Source: an uncultured Desulfarculaceae bacterium
GTDB taxonomy: Bacteria; Desulfobacterota; Desulfarculia; Desulfarculales; Desulfarculaceae
Direction of reading: 5' to 3'
NCBI GenBank assembly: GCA_937908275.1
Contig: CALERA010000491.1
Location: forward strand, 1 to 14,144
DNA length: 14,144 nt
The notes beneath the pieces are model-generated. The model saw only the letters and a program-made list of their open reading frames with translations. It had not been told where the DNA came from and searched no databases. Shown here piece after piece: positions 1 to 6,859 of the stretch. The translations under genes were made by a program, and so were the position numbers. Within the stretch, counting starts at the first letter, position 1. The number at the start of each line of letters is the position of its first letter.

Positions 1-158
1 CTGGCGGCGGCCGGGGCGTGGGAAGTGGCTGGCGCGGCCTGCACGGCCGGCGCGGCTGATGGGGCTGGCGCGGCCAAGCCGGGCAGGGGGGCCAGCAGCC
101 AGGCGCAGAGGCCGGCGCAGAGCAGGGTGGGGGCCAGGCGGTCGTAAACGCGCGACAT
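1..158 (-). CDS. N-terminal part of an exported Ala/Pro-rich protein (runs off the left edge)
   Basis: On the minus strand an ATG at 158 opens a frame that stays open for 52 codons to the window edge. The product begins MSRVYDRLAPTLLCAG, with a short positive N-region, a hydrophobic core at about residues 8-24 and a likely signal-peptidase cleavage near residues 28-30 (GLAA). An Ala/Pro-rich low-complexity stretch follows from about 31 to 52, of the kind seen as a linker before a periplasmic or envelope domain. A GAGGA sequence lies a few bases upstream of the ATG and can serve as ribosome binding site. The functional domain is outside the window, so no function can be given. The signal peptide makes export likely; the gene call rests on start context, signal peptide and codon bias. 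Confidence 0.6.
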   Translation of the reverse strand, partial: MSRVYDRLAPTLLCAGLCAWLLAPLPGLAAPAPSAAPAVQAAPATSHAPAAA

Positions 159-487
159 GCCATCCTCGCAGCTTGGGGTGGAGCGGCCGGCCCGCGACCG
201 GGGGACGGCCTGGACCCAAAATATACACGCAAAGCCCGCGCCCGGCAGGCCGGGGGGGGACGGAAGCGGCCAGGGATGTCCGGGGTGCATAATATTTTCG
301 CGTCGGCCAGGCGCAGGCGCGAATTGCCTACCCACCCCTACCGCCACACTTGAGTTTCGCTCAGAGAACCTCCGCAATTCAAGGCCTTAATCGCCCAGCC
401 TAATCCGCTTTCGTCCGCCCGCGCCCGCCGTCTGGCACGCTCCCTGCTTTTGATTCCGGCAGGCAACGCTGAACCGGAGCGAGTCAG
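159..487. other. Intergenic control region between divergent genes
   Basis: About 330 bases without a convincing gene separate the minus-strand exported protein from the plus-strand 61-residue protein. Two AT-rich islands break the GC-rich background, around 218-229 and 288-300; the first could hold a minus-strand -10 box (TATATT) for the exported protein, but no good -35 accompanies it. A 7-base inverted repeat, GAATTGC at 321-327 and GCAATTC at 374-380, and a palindrome AAGGCCTT at 381-388 lie roughly 50-110 bases upstream of the sigma-54 promoter. That is the distance range where enhancer-binding activators usually bind. Assigning them as activator sites is speculation. Confidence 0.4.
433..448 (+). 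promoter_or_regulatory. Sigma-54 (RpoN) -24/-12 promoter
   Basis: TGGCAC at 433-438, five bases, then CTGCT at 444-448. The consensus is TGGCAC-N5-TTGCA/T, so only one base deviates. The invariant GG (434-435) and GC (446-447) are separated by exactly 10 bases, as required. Transcription would start near 459, giving a leader of roughly 29 bases before the ATG at 488. Sigma-54 promoters need an AAA+ enhancer-binding activator; none is encoded in this window. Confidence 0.75.
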
Positions 488-673
488 ATGCGGATCAAGA
501 CCAACGCCAAGACCGAGAGCCCAGGCCGGCCCCAAGGGGTTATCACCCTCGGCCAATTGGTGGCCCGCCTGCAAGACCAACTGCCCGACGACGCGGCCGT
601 GGTGGCCGCCCTCCAGGGCCTGGTGGCTCGCGGCCGTCTCCGCCGTCCCGCGCTCCGGTCCGCCAACGCCTGA
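488..673 (+). CDS. Small orphan protein (61 aa) under a sigma-54 promoter
   Basis: I do not recognise the family. The 61-residue product has no signal peptide or membrane segment. Residues 1-15 are basic and polar, residues 18-34 and 36-48 look helical (VITLGQLVARLQDQ, then a PDDAAVVAALQGLV stretch), and the C-terminus is Arg-rich. This suggests a small helical cytoplasmic protein. The ATG at 488 is preceded by GGAGCGAG at a workable distance. The gene stands alone: a sigma-54 promoter about 40 bases upstream and a strong hairpin 38 bases downstream frame it as a monocistronic unit, which is the best support for it being real. Codon bias matches the surroundings less clearly because of its size. 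A regulatory RNA from the same promoter, coding or not, remains an alternative. Confidence 0.55.
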   Translation: MRIKTNAKTESPGRPQGVITLGQLVARLQDQLPDDAAVVAALQGLVARGRLRRPALRSANA

Positions 674-711
674 GCAAACCCTAGACCAGCTTCTTCGCCT
701 CTCCTCCCAGG

Positions 712-746
712 CCGCCGCCCCGCCGGACCCTCCGGCGGGGCGGCGG
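712..746 (+). terminator. Strong GC-rich terminator hairpin
   Basis: The 16-base arm at 712-727 and the arm at 731-746 are perfect reverse complements around a CCC loop, followed by TGTTT. The U-run is short, but the stem is exceptionally stable. It closes the transcript of the 61-residue protein. Confidence 0.75.
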
Positions 747-763
747 TGTTTCCCGCCTGGCGC

Positions 764-793
764 TTAACCCCCAGGTCCGGCATGGGCTATAAT
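764..793 (+). promoter_or_regulatory. Sigma-70-like promoter of the CBS-domain gene
   Basis: A perfect TATAAT at 788-793 lies 18 bases after TTAACC (764-769, four of six matches to TTGACA). The start of transcription would be near 800, leaving a leader of about 43 bases. The upstream in-frame ATG at 792 overlaps the -10 box and cannot be the start of this transcript's protein, which supports the ATG at 843. Confidence 0.6.
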
Positions 794-842
794 GACCCCC
801 AGGCCCCGGGCCACACCCCATCCCCCAAGCCACAGGTGCGCC

Positions 843-1484
843 ATGAAGATCAAGCACTGGATGACCAGCAACCCCCTGACCGTCAAGCCCTCCACCCCGC
901 TGATGGACGCGGCCAAGCTGATGCGGGAGAACCAGATCCGCCGCCTGCCGGTGGTGGAGCGCGAGCAGGTGGTGGGGATGCTGACCCACCGCAACATCAT
1001 GGAGGCCTCGCCCTCGGCCGCCACCAGCCTGAGCGTCTGGGAGCTCAACTACCTGATGAGCAAGCTCACCGTGGCCGAGGTGATGCGCAAGGACCCGGTC
1101 TGCGTCTCGCCCGAGGATTCGGTGATGGAGGTGATCCAGACCGGGCACGAGAAGGGCATCGGGGCCTTCCCGGTGGTGGAGCGGGGACGCCTGGTGGGCA
1201 TCGTCACCGAGACCGAGATCTACCGGGCGGTGGTGGCCCTGTTCGGCGACCCCCGGCGGGAGTCGTTCATCGAGCTGGAGAACCTGCAACTGGACCAGCG
1301 CATCGGGGCCATGAGCCGCATCGCCGGCATCGTCGAGGGTCACGACCTGCCGGTGCTGGCCATGTTCTCCATGCCCCAGCGGCGGCACCCCGGCCACCAG
1401 CGGCTCTACATCCGGGTCCAGGGCAAAAAGATCGAGGCGGTGATCCAGGATCTCCAGGAGCAGGGCTACAAGCTGGCGGATTGA
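843..1484 (+). CDS. CBS-pair protein, AcuB-like (213 aa)
   Basis: The product has two CBS domains that should form one Bateman module: CBS1 about residues 1-57 (MKIKHWMTSNPLTV, then LPVVERE and GMLTHRNIM) and CBS2 about 74-131 (VAEVMRKDPVCVSPEDSV, then FPVVERGRLVGIVTETEI). A C-terminal region at about 143-213 resembles the ACT-like tail of AcuB-type proteins. Such modules bind adenine nucleotides (AMP, ATP, sometimes SAM or NADH) and act as energy sensors; the partner here is unknown. There is no signal peptide, so it is cytoplasmic. ATG 843 is chosen because AGGTG sits four bases upstream and the CBS1 motif begins at once. An ATG at 792 would add 17 Pro-rich residues and lies inside the promoter. 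The gene has its own promoter and converges on the cyclase gene. Confidence 0.85.
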   Translation: MKIKHWMTSNPLTVKPSTPLMDAAKLMRENQIRRLPVVEREQVVGMLTHRNIMEASPSAATSLSVWELNYLMSKLTVAEVMRKDPVCVSPEDSVMEVIQTGHEKGIGAFPVVERGRLVGIVTETEIYRAVVALFGDPRRESFIELENLQLDQRIGAMSRIAGIVEGHDLPVLAMFSMPQRRHPGHQRLYIRVQGKKIEAVIQDLQEQGYKLAD

Positions 1485-1509
1485 GCCGGGCTGGCGCGGT
1501 CCCGGCTCA
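1482..1509. terminator. Shared hairpin at two convergent stop codons
   Basis: TGAGCCGGG (1482-1490) and CCCGGCTCA (1501-1509) are perfect 9-base inverted repeats around a 10-base loop. The left arm starts with the TGA of the CBS gene and the right arm ends with the complement of the cyclase TGA. No U-run follows on either side, so termination may be partial or depend on Rho. The symmetry fits a bidirectional terminator between convergent genes. Confidence 0.5.
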
Positions 1510-2631
1510 GGCCGGGTCCGCGGCCTGGACCTGGTTGCGGCCGCCCTGCTTGGCGCGGTAAAGGGCCTGGTCGGCGGCGCTGATCAAGCTCTGGGCGTCC
1601 ATGCCGGGCTGGAGTTGGGCCACCCCCAGGCTGATGGTCAGGCCGCCCAAGGCGTCGAAGGGCGGGCGGCGCGAGTTGGTCTCCACCAACGCGCGCAGCT
1701 TCTCGGCCACCAACAGGCCGTTGGCCAGGTCGCAGTCGCTCAGAACCACCACGAACTCCTCGCCGCCGTAGCGCCCCACGATGTCCACCTCGCGCACGTT
1801 GTGCACCAGCCAACTGGCCACCAGGCGCAGGGCCTCGTCGCCGGCCTGGTGGCCCAACTGGTCGTTGACGCGCTTGAAGAGGTCCAGGTCGGCCATCAGC
1901 AGGCAGACCGCCTGGCCCTGGCGGCGGGAGCGGCGCACCTCCTCGTCCAGGCGCTGGTGCAGGTGGCGGTGGTTATAGAGTCCGGTCAGGCCGTCGGTGA
2001 CCGAAAGCTGCTCCAGGCTCAGGTTGGCTTCGCTCAGCTTGCGGTTCAGTTCGTCCAGCTCGTCGTTGCGCCGCTCCACCTTGTCCTTGAGCTGGAGCAC
2101 CTGGTCCAGGTTGTCCACCATCTCCGCCACCAGGCCGGCGTGCTCGATGGCCAGGCCCAGCAAATGCCCCAGGGTGGTCAGGAACACCTGACGACCCGGC
2201 TGCAGGGGCGGCTCCTTGACCCACAGCAGGCTCAGGGCCCCCACGCAGAGCTCCGCCCCCCGCACCGGGGTCGAGATCACCCCGCCCAGACCGGGCGGCG
2301 CGGCGGTGCCGGTCAGTTCGATGGTTTCGTTATGGCTTTGGGCCAGGGCCGGGGGTGCGCTGCCGTCCAGGGCCAGGGTCTGCCAGGCCCGGGTCCACAA
2401 CGGATCGAGCTTGTAGTCGGCCACCAGCCGGGTGCGGTTCTGCTCCTCGTCCCCCAGGTGCATGACTCCCATGTCCGCGCCCAGGGCCTGGCAAGCCTCG
2501 GTCAAGGCCGCCACGAAGACCGGCAGCACGTTCAGTTCCACTTCGGGAATCATGGCCGCGGTCAGCCTTGCCAGGGCCTCGAGTTGGGCCTGCAAGGACT
2601 TGACCTGCCAGGTCGGATCGTCTATAGCCAA
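1507..2631 (-). CDS. Diguanylate cyclase, GAF-GGDEF (374 aa)
   Basis: The enzyme should condense two GTP into cyclic di-GMP. Residues about 20-165 look like a GAF-type sensor domain. Residues about 168-208 form a heptad-rich, charged coiled coil (DKVERRNDELDELNRKL) that would set dimer geometry. The GGDEF domain spans about 209-370. The active-site motif is intact (GGEEF, 289-293), the metal-binding Asp lies in MADLDLFKRVND (D248), and an RxxD inhibitory site (R280-D283) stands exactly five residues before GGEEF, so product inhibition is expected. There is no signal peptide or membrane segment, so it is a soluble sensor. The start is TTG at 2631; an in-frame TAA directly precedes it, so nothing earlier is possible. 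The ribosome site is mediocre and an ATG at residue 27 is an alternative. The ligand of the GAF domain is unknown. Confidence 0.9.
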   Translation of the reverse strand: MAIDDPTWQVKSLQAQLEALARLTAAMIPEVELNVLPVFVAALTEACQALGADMGVMHLGDEEQNRTRLVADYKLDPLWTRAWQTLALDGSAPPALAQSHNETIELTGTAAPPGLGGVISTPVRGAELCVGALSLLWVKEPPLQPGRQVFLTTLGHLLGLAIEHAGLVAEMVDNLDQVLQLKDKVERRNDELDELNRKLSEANLSLEQLSVTDGLTGLYNHRHLHQRLDEEVRRSRRQGQAVCLLMADLDLFKRVNDQLGHQAGDEALRLVASWLVHNVREVDIVGRYGGEEFVVVLSDCDLANGLLVAEKLRALVETNSRRPPFDALGGLTISLGVAQLQPGMDAQSLISAADQALYRAKQGGRNQVQAADPA

Positions 2632-2742
2632 TTACCTGTTCCGTGTTTAAATACCTGACGCGGGGCTGATTACCAGGAATACACGATTTTTGCACTATCG
2701 GGCAAGTTTTCGCAACTAGTCGGGTGGTTGGAGGTTGCCTCG
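2632..2742. other. Divergent intergenic region, cyclase / YdjM-like gene
   Basis: This 111-base gap is clearly more AT-rich than the flanking genes (for example 2647-2654 and 2684-2696) and must hold promoters for both directions. On the minus strand TTGCCC (complement of 2699-2704) with TATTCC 18 bases later is a weak candidate for the cyclase. On the plus strand TTGCAC (2690-2695) has no acceptable -10 partner. I do not make a firm promoter call. Confidence 0.3.
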
Positions 2743-3210
2743 ATGCGTTCGCGGGCCCATCTGCTGGCATCCGCGCCCTTGTTGGGCCTGTGGCTGGCTG
2801 GCGGCGGCGATCTGCCCCAGGCCACGGCGGCGGCGGCGGCCAGCCTGCTGGTGGACCTGGACCATTTCCCCGACTATGTCTGGTGGCGGCGGGGCTGGGG
2901 CGGGCTCCAGGACTTTTTCGCCTCCTTCCACACCCACCAGGTCACCCGCCTGGCCCTGCCGGCCCATTCCTGGGAGCTGCTGCTCCTGGCCCTGGCCGGC
3001 CTGTGGCAGGCGGGCTGGCCGTCCTGGCCCACGGCCCTGGTCTGCGGCTGGGCCTACCACCTGGCCTGGGACCAGTTCAGCAACCCGGTGGGCTGGCCAT
3101 TCTACTTCCTGGGCTATCGCCTGGCCCATGGCTGTGACCGCCGCCGGCTGCCGGTGATCGGGGGAAACCCGGCGCGGGGCGGCCTTGACAGCGGCAGCCC
3201 ATCTGACTAG
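2743..3210 (+). CDS. YdjM/DUF457-like membrane metal-dependent hydrolase family protein (155 aa)
   Basis: The product is small, hydrophobic and has a spaced His/Asp pattern typical of the YdjM/DUF457 family: DLDH (38-41), HTH (63-65), HSWE (75-78), and GWAYHLAWD (102-110) followed by an NPVGWPFYF segment. E. coli YdjM has the equivalent DIDH, THS and SHILAD followed by PAGVPLLWP, recalled from memory. These residues probably bind metal at the membrane; the reaction is not established for the family. Hydrophobic segments lie at about 7-20, 29-38, 79-101 and 117-127. The ATG at 2743 is preceded by GGAGGT at 8 bases; a TTG at 2728 is possible but would destroy that spacing. At 155 residues it is close to YdjM in length. 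It is transcribed away from the cyclase, and its 3' end contains the promoter of the transporter locus. Confidence 0.6.
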   Translation: MRSRAHLLASAPLLGLWLAGGGDLPQATAAAAASLLVDLDHFPDYVWWRRGWGGLQDFFASFHTHQVTRLALPAHSWELLLLALAGLWQAGWPSWPTALVCGWAYHLAWDQFSNPVGWPFYFLGYRLAHGCDRRRLPVIGGNPARGGLDSGSPSD

Positions 3211-3213
3211 TCT
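3185..3213 (+). promoter_or_regulatory. Candidate sigma-70 promoter of the receptor/transporter locus
   Basis: A perfect TTGACA at 3185-3190 is followed after 17 bases by TAGTCT (3208-3213), a three-of-six -10 box. It lies in the last codons of the YdjM-like gene, about 70 bases before the SBP1 ATG, with start near 3220. Spacing and the exact -35 support it; the poor -10 hints at activator help. Confidence 0.45.
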
Positions 3214-3282
3214 GGATAAGCATTTCGGATGCCACCCCTGGGCGTCCGCCTTGGCCCTCCCCCCAAGCCACGAGGTGTGTCC

Positions 3283-4446
3283 ATGCCCCGCTTGCTTGCC
3301 GCCGGCGCGCGCGCGCTGCTGTTGGCGATCGTCGCCTTGAGCCTGATTCTGGCCGGGGGGGCCAGGGCCCTGGCCGAACCCGAGCCCATCAAGATCGGCG
3401 TGAACCTGCCCATGACCGGCGCGGTCGCCGCCTATGGCCAGATGGTCTGGGCCGGCATCCAACTGGCCCAGGAGATGCAGCCCACGGTCCTGGGACGGCC
3501 GGTGAAATTGCTGCTGGTGGACAACAAGAGCGACACCGCCGAGGCGGCCAACGCCATGAGCCGCCTGGTGGAAAAGGAGCAGGTGGCGGCGGTGCTGGGG
3601 CCGGCCACCAGCTCCCGGGCCCTGGCCGCGGCCACCATCGCCGAAAAGCACCAGGTGCCCCTGATCACCCCCACCGCCACCAACCCCGCCATCACCCAGG
3701 GCCGGCAGTACGCCTTCCGGGTCTGCTTCATCGATCCCTTCCAGGGCCAGGTGGCGGCCCGCTACGCCTACCACAACCTCAAGGCCCGCAAGGCCGCCAT
3801 CCTCACCGACGTCAGCCAGGACTACGCCGTGGCCCTGGCGGCCTTTTTCAAGCGTGAGTTCCAGAAGTTGGGCGGCGTGGTGGTGGCCGAGGTCAAGTGC
3901 AACACCAACGACCAGGACTTTTCGGCCCAGTTGGGCGCCATCAAGGGCACCGACGCCGAAATCCTCTACCTGCCCAACTACTACACCGAGGACGCCCTGG
4001 TGGCCCGGCAGAGCCGCGAGCTGGGCCTGAACCTGCCCATTCTCTCGGGCGACGGCGCCAACGCTCCGGAGTTGCTGAAGATCGGCGGGCCGGCCGTGGA
4101 GGGCCTGACCTTCACCGCCCATTTCCACCGCGACGCGGCCACCAGTCCGGCCGCGGCCGGGTTCCTGGCCCTTTTTGACCGCAAGCACCAGGCCGGGGAG
4201 CTGAAGGAAGAGCTCACCGGCTTCCACTCCCTGGGGGCCGACGCCTACCTGGTGCTGCTGGACGCCATCACCCGGGCCGGCTCCAGCGCGGGTCCCAAGC
4301 TGCGCCAGGCCCTGGCCGGCACCCAGGGCTTTGCCGGGATCACCGGCAGGCTCAGCATCGGACCCGACGGCAACGCGGTCAAGAGCGTGGCCATGCTGCG
4401 GGCCAAGGACGGCAAGTTCGAGTTCGTCACCACCATTGAGCCGTAA
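3283..4446 (+). CDS. SBP1: periplasmic LivK/LivJ-type substrate-binding protein (387 aa)
   Basis: First of five paralogous receptors for the LivHMGF importer. A Sec signal peptide (residues 1-31, cleavage after ALA) leads into the mature start EPEPIKIGVNLPMTGAVAAYGQ, typical of type I HAAT-family binding proteins. Pocket-lining positions by analogy with LIVBP are Y51, S110-S111, the TATNP loop (131-135), Y233-Y234 and G256-D257, an intact amino-acid-binding signature. SBP1 differs from the other four at A319, where SBP2, SBP3 and SBP5 have Tyr and SBP4 has His. It also has a longer, charged insertion around 300-314. The ATG at 3283 is preceded by GAGGTG at five bases; the ATG at 3229 would put a Pro-rich tail before the signal peptide and is rejected. 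The ligand is not determinable from sequence; a branched-chain or other neutral amino acid is the default guess. A 48-base stretch (3707-3754) is identical to SBP2. Confidence 0.9.
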   Translation: MPRLLAAGARALLLAIVALSLILAGGARALAEPEPIKIGVNLPMTGAVAAYGQMVWAGIQLAQEMQPTVLGRPVKLLLVDNKSDTAEAANAMSRLVEKEQVAAVLGPATSSRALAAATIAEKHQVPLITPTATNPAITQGRQYAFRVCFIDPFQGQVAARYAYHNLKARKAAILTDVSQDYAVALAAFFKREFQKLGGVVVAEVKCNTNDQDFSAQLGAIKGTDAEILYLPNYYTEDALVARQSRELGLNLPILSGDGANAPELLKIGGPAVEGLTFTAHFHRDAATSPAAAGFLALFDRKHQAGELKEELTGFHSLGADAYLVLLDAITRAGSSAGPKLRQALAGTQGFAGITGRLSIGPDGNAVKSVAMLRAKDGKFEFVTTIEP

Positions 4447-4549
4447 GGACGCCGACCAGGCCCGAGCCGCGTATATTTATGGATTCGACAGCAGGCAAAG
4501 CCACAACGGAGGACGCGATCGGTATCGAACCAGGAGCAAGGAGGGGGCC

Positions 4550-5128
4550 ATGGGCAGGGATGACCAGGAACTGCGCCAGGAAAAACCACCCGCCGGGAGC
4601 GGGCCGGGGGCGCGGGGCGGAACGCTGGACACCATCAGCCGGGTGGTTGGCATTGTGGCGGTGGTGATGGGCATCATCGGCGGAGTGGTGGGTTTGATCC
4701 AATGGCGCGAACAGATCGAGCTGAATCGCACCAAGGCCGCGTCCGAGTTGATCCTGAAAGTGGCGGATCGCCAGTTCATGGACGCCTACGTGCGTCTGGT
4801 CCATCTGCGCCACCATGCCCAATTGAATTCCCTGACCTATGAAGTGGCCAAGGATTTTTATGGCGACTGCACCTTGCAAAACTGGAATCGGTGCATCCTG
4901 AGCGACCTCAACCTGGTGGTGAGCGCCTATCACCTGGCGTCCATTCTGCATAAATTCGACCTGCTCAACAAAGCCCTGGCCCAGGAGGCGCTATCCTCGG
5001 ATTTCCGGGTGTTTTGCGAGGTGATGGACGCTTTCTCGCGTCAGTATCCTGAGTTGAGCAAGAATGAGAAGCTGGGTTATCTACGCCAAGCCTGGGGCAC
5101 GGTCCCTTCTGGGGCCTTGGTCCACTAG
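4550..5128 (+). CDS. Unknown one-pass membrane protein (192 aa) inserted in the receptor array
   Basis: I do not recognise a named function. Residues 1-28 are polar and Gly/Pro-rich, residues 29-51 form one strong transmembrane segment (RVVGIVAVVMGIIGGVVGLI), and residues 52-192 form a soluble helical domain starting WREQIELNRTKAASELILKV. The layout (short tail, one membrane helix, an R/E-rich helix, then a helical domain with conserved Trp and Tyr) recalls small DUF4760-like proteins; this is a weak resemblance. ATG 4550 is chosen because AAGGAGG lies five bases upstream; the open frame extends farther upstream only by overlapping SBP1. Codons ending in A or T (TTT, TAT, AAT, CAA, CAT) are far commoner than in the flanking receptors, suggesting a different history. 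It is 17 bases ahead of the next small gene, so the two probably form a pair. No link to transport is visible. Confidence 0.75.
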   Translation: MGRDDQELRQEKPPAGSGPGARGGTLDTISRVVGIVAVVMGIIGGVVGLIQWREQIELNRTKAASELILKVADRQFMDAYVRLVHLRHHAQLNSLTYEVAKDFYGDCTLQNWNRCILSDLNLVVSAYHLASILHKFDLLNKALAQEALSSDFRVFCEVMDAFSRQYPELSKNEKLGYLRQAWGTVPSGALVH

Positions 5129-5144
5129 CAGGAAAGGGGGGCGC

Positions 5145-5627
5145 ATGACGGGCAAGATATTGGTGTTTCTGGTGTTGGCTGGGGTATTGCTGATCGCCTG
5201 CCCCGCGCCGGGACAGGCGGCTGGTGGAGGCGGGTTCATCATCACCGTGGTCAACGGCAGACCGGTGAAGGTGGGCGGGGAGCACACCGATCCGACCCTG
5301 GCCCTGATCCGGGAGGAGATGCGGACCGTCAAGCCTGGCGACAAGCTGAGCAGTGCGCGGATCGGCGAGATGGCCAAACGCTTTGGCTTGACCGACCCCG
5401 ATCAGTTCAACTTCCGCATGGCCATGAATCAAGGTGACTTTTCCTTCTACGCCGGGCAAAATTGGCCGGCCTGGCGCATCATCGTGGAGTTGGCGGCCAA
5501 GCGCCTGGTGCTGGAGGCCGCCAACCGCGACCGGGTGACCATCCCCAGCAAGGGCGACTGGTCGGCCTATGCCGAGCAGGTCATGGACCTGCTGCCCGTG
5601 GACAACATCAGGAAAGGCCAGCCGTGA
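5145..5627 (+). CDS. Unknown small exported protein or lipoprotein (160 aa)
   Basis: The N-terminus is a signal peptide with hydrophobic core at residues 5-18. Two processing routes are possible: a lipobox-like LIAC at 16-19 (acylated Cys19) or signal peptidase I cleavage at GQA near residue 25. The mature part has a beta-like stretch GFIITVVNGRPVKVGG (30-45), a central helical region (52-82) and a C-terminal portion rich in Trp, Arg and Lys (105-160). I do not recognise the family. The ATG at 5145 follows AGGAAAGGGGG at a suitable distance; an earlier in-frame ATG at 5064 lies inside the preceding gene and would bury the signal peptide. It starts 17 bases after the membrane protein gene and uses similarly mixed codons (ATA, GTA, TTG), so these two genes probably travelled together. 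An envelope role is likely; partner unknown. Confidence 0.75.
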   Translation: MTGKILVFLVLAGVLLIACPAPGQAAGGGGFIITVVNGRPVKVGGEHTDPTLALIREEMRTVKPGDKLSSARIGEMAKRFGLTDPDQFNFRMAMNQGDFSFYAGQNWPAWRIIVELAAKRLVLEAANRDRVTIPSKGDWSAYAEQVMDLLPVDNIRKGQP

Positions 5628-5692
5628 GCCAGACCGCCGGGTCGGCCGGGCTGGACTTGGACATTTGAACCTCTTTGCCTCAAGGAGCCTTT

Positions 5693-6814
5693 ATGCGTAG
5701 GGTGGCGCTGTGTTTGTGCGGCCTGCTGGCCATCTGTCTGTTGACCCCCGTCTCCTCCGGCGCGGCCGATCCGGTCAAGCTGGGGCTCTTGCTGCCCATC
5801 ACCGGCAGCAACGCCCCCTATGGCCAGAACGCCCTGCGCGGCTTCAAGCTGGCCCAAGAGGCCCGGCCCACGGTCCTGGGCCGGCCGGTGGAATACGTGG
5901 TGGTGGACAACAAGTCCGACAACATCGAGTGCAGCAACGCCACCAGCCGCCTGATCCAGAAGGACCAGGTGACGGCCATCATCGGCCCCTTGTCCAGCAA
6001 GAACTCCCTGGCCGCCGCGCCCCTGTGCGAGGAGGCCAAGGTGCCCATGGTCAGCCCCTGGGCCACCAACCCCCTGGTCACCCAGAACCGCAAGTACGCC
6101 TTCCGGGTCTGCTTCATCGATCCCTTCCAGGGCCAGGTGGGGGCCAACTACGCCTTCAACAACCTCAAGGCCCGCACCGCGGCCCTGATGGTGGACGTGT
6201 CCCAGGACTACTGCGTGGGCATCAGCGGCTTCTTCGAGCGCGCCTTCACCAAGCTGGGCGGCAAGATCGTGCTCAAGACCATGTACAACACCAACGACCA
6301 GGACTTCAGCGCCCAGCTCTCGGCCATCAAGCAGGCCAAGCCCGACATCCTCTACGTGCCGGCCTACTTCACCGAGGGCGCCCTGATCGCCCGCCAGGCC
6401 CACGAGCTGGGCATGAACATCCCCATGCTGGGCGGCGACGCCAGCCAGGCCGACGAGCTGATCAAGATCGGCGGCGACGCGGTGGAGGGCCTGGCCTTCA
6501 CCACCCATTTCGACGAGAAGGGCGTGACCACCGATTCGGGCAAGGCCTTCGTGAAGAAGTACCGTGAGATCTACAGCGAGGCCCCGGACTCCTGCAGCGC
6601 CCTGACCTATGACGCCTACAATGTCCTGCTGGACGCCATCGAGCGCCAGAAGTCCCTGGAGTCCGCCGCCTTGGTCAAGGGCCTGGAGGACACTAAGAAC
6701 TTCCCCGGCGTCACCGGGGTGATGACCCTGGTGGATCACAACGCGGTCAAGCCGGCGGTGATCCTGCACGTGGACAAGGGCCAGTTCGCCTACCAGGCCA
6801 CGGTGCAGCCCTAA
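5693..6814 (+). CDS. SBP2: periplasmic LivK-type substrate-binding protein (373 aa)
   Basis: Second receptor of the array. The signal peptide covers residues 1-25 (MRRVALCLCGLLAICLL, cleavage near SGAA) and the mature chain starts ADPVKLGLLLPITGSNAPYGQ. Pocket positions: Y43, S101-S102, ATNP at 124-127, Y225-F226, G248-D249 and Y306. SBP2 is closest in signature to SBP1 (VCFIDPFQGQV, NTNDQDFSAQL) and belongs with it rather than with SBP3-5, which carry DQEFGPQLAAIK instead. It has several extra cysteines (C80, C112, C174, C301) not shared with the others; whether any pair is unknown. AAGGAG five bases upstream fixes the ATG at 5693; the TTG at 5675 is not needed. It follows the inserted gene pair after a 65-base gap with no clear promoter, so co-transcription is likely. 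Confidence 0.92.
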   Translation: MRRVALCLCGLLAICLLTPVSSGAADPVKLGLLLPITGSNAPYGQNALRGFKLAQEARPTVLGRPVEYVVVDNKSDNIECSNATSRLIQKDQVTAIIGPLSSKNSLAAAPLCEEAKVPMVSPWATNPLVTQNRKYAFRVCFIDPFQGQVGANYAFNNLKARTAALMVDVSQDYCVGISGFFERAFTKLGGKIVLKTMYNTNDQDFSAQLSAIKQAKPDILYVPAYFTEGALIARQAHELGMNIPMLGGDASQADELIKIGGDAVEGLAFTTHFDEKGVTTDSGKAFVKKYREIYSEAPDSCSALTYDAYNVLLDAIERQKSLESAALVKGLEDTKNFPGVTGVMTLVDHNAVKPAVILHVDKGQFAYQATVQP

Positions 6815-6859
6815 ACCCGCTGTTATGGGCCGGGCGAACCGGGAGAGAGGAGGGGCGGC

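Noticed and set aside
2716..4227. Minus-strand frame of 503 codons opposite the YdjM-like gene and SBP1
   Set aside because: Antisense shadow; composition is Gly/Gln/Ala-rich without motifs, and the plus-strand genes are well supported.
4472..4480. TATATTTAT as a -10 promoter box before the membrane protein gene
   Set aside because: AT-rich word stands out, but no -35-like sequence occurs 16-18 bases upstream; too weak to call.
4331..4549. Upstream extension of the one-pass membrane protein into SBP1
   Set aside because: The extension overlaps the SBP1 coding end, is Ser/Pro/Arg-rich, and the ATG at 4550 has an excellent ribosome site.
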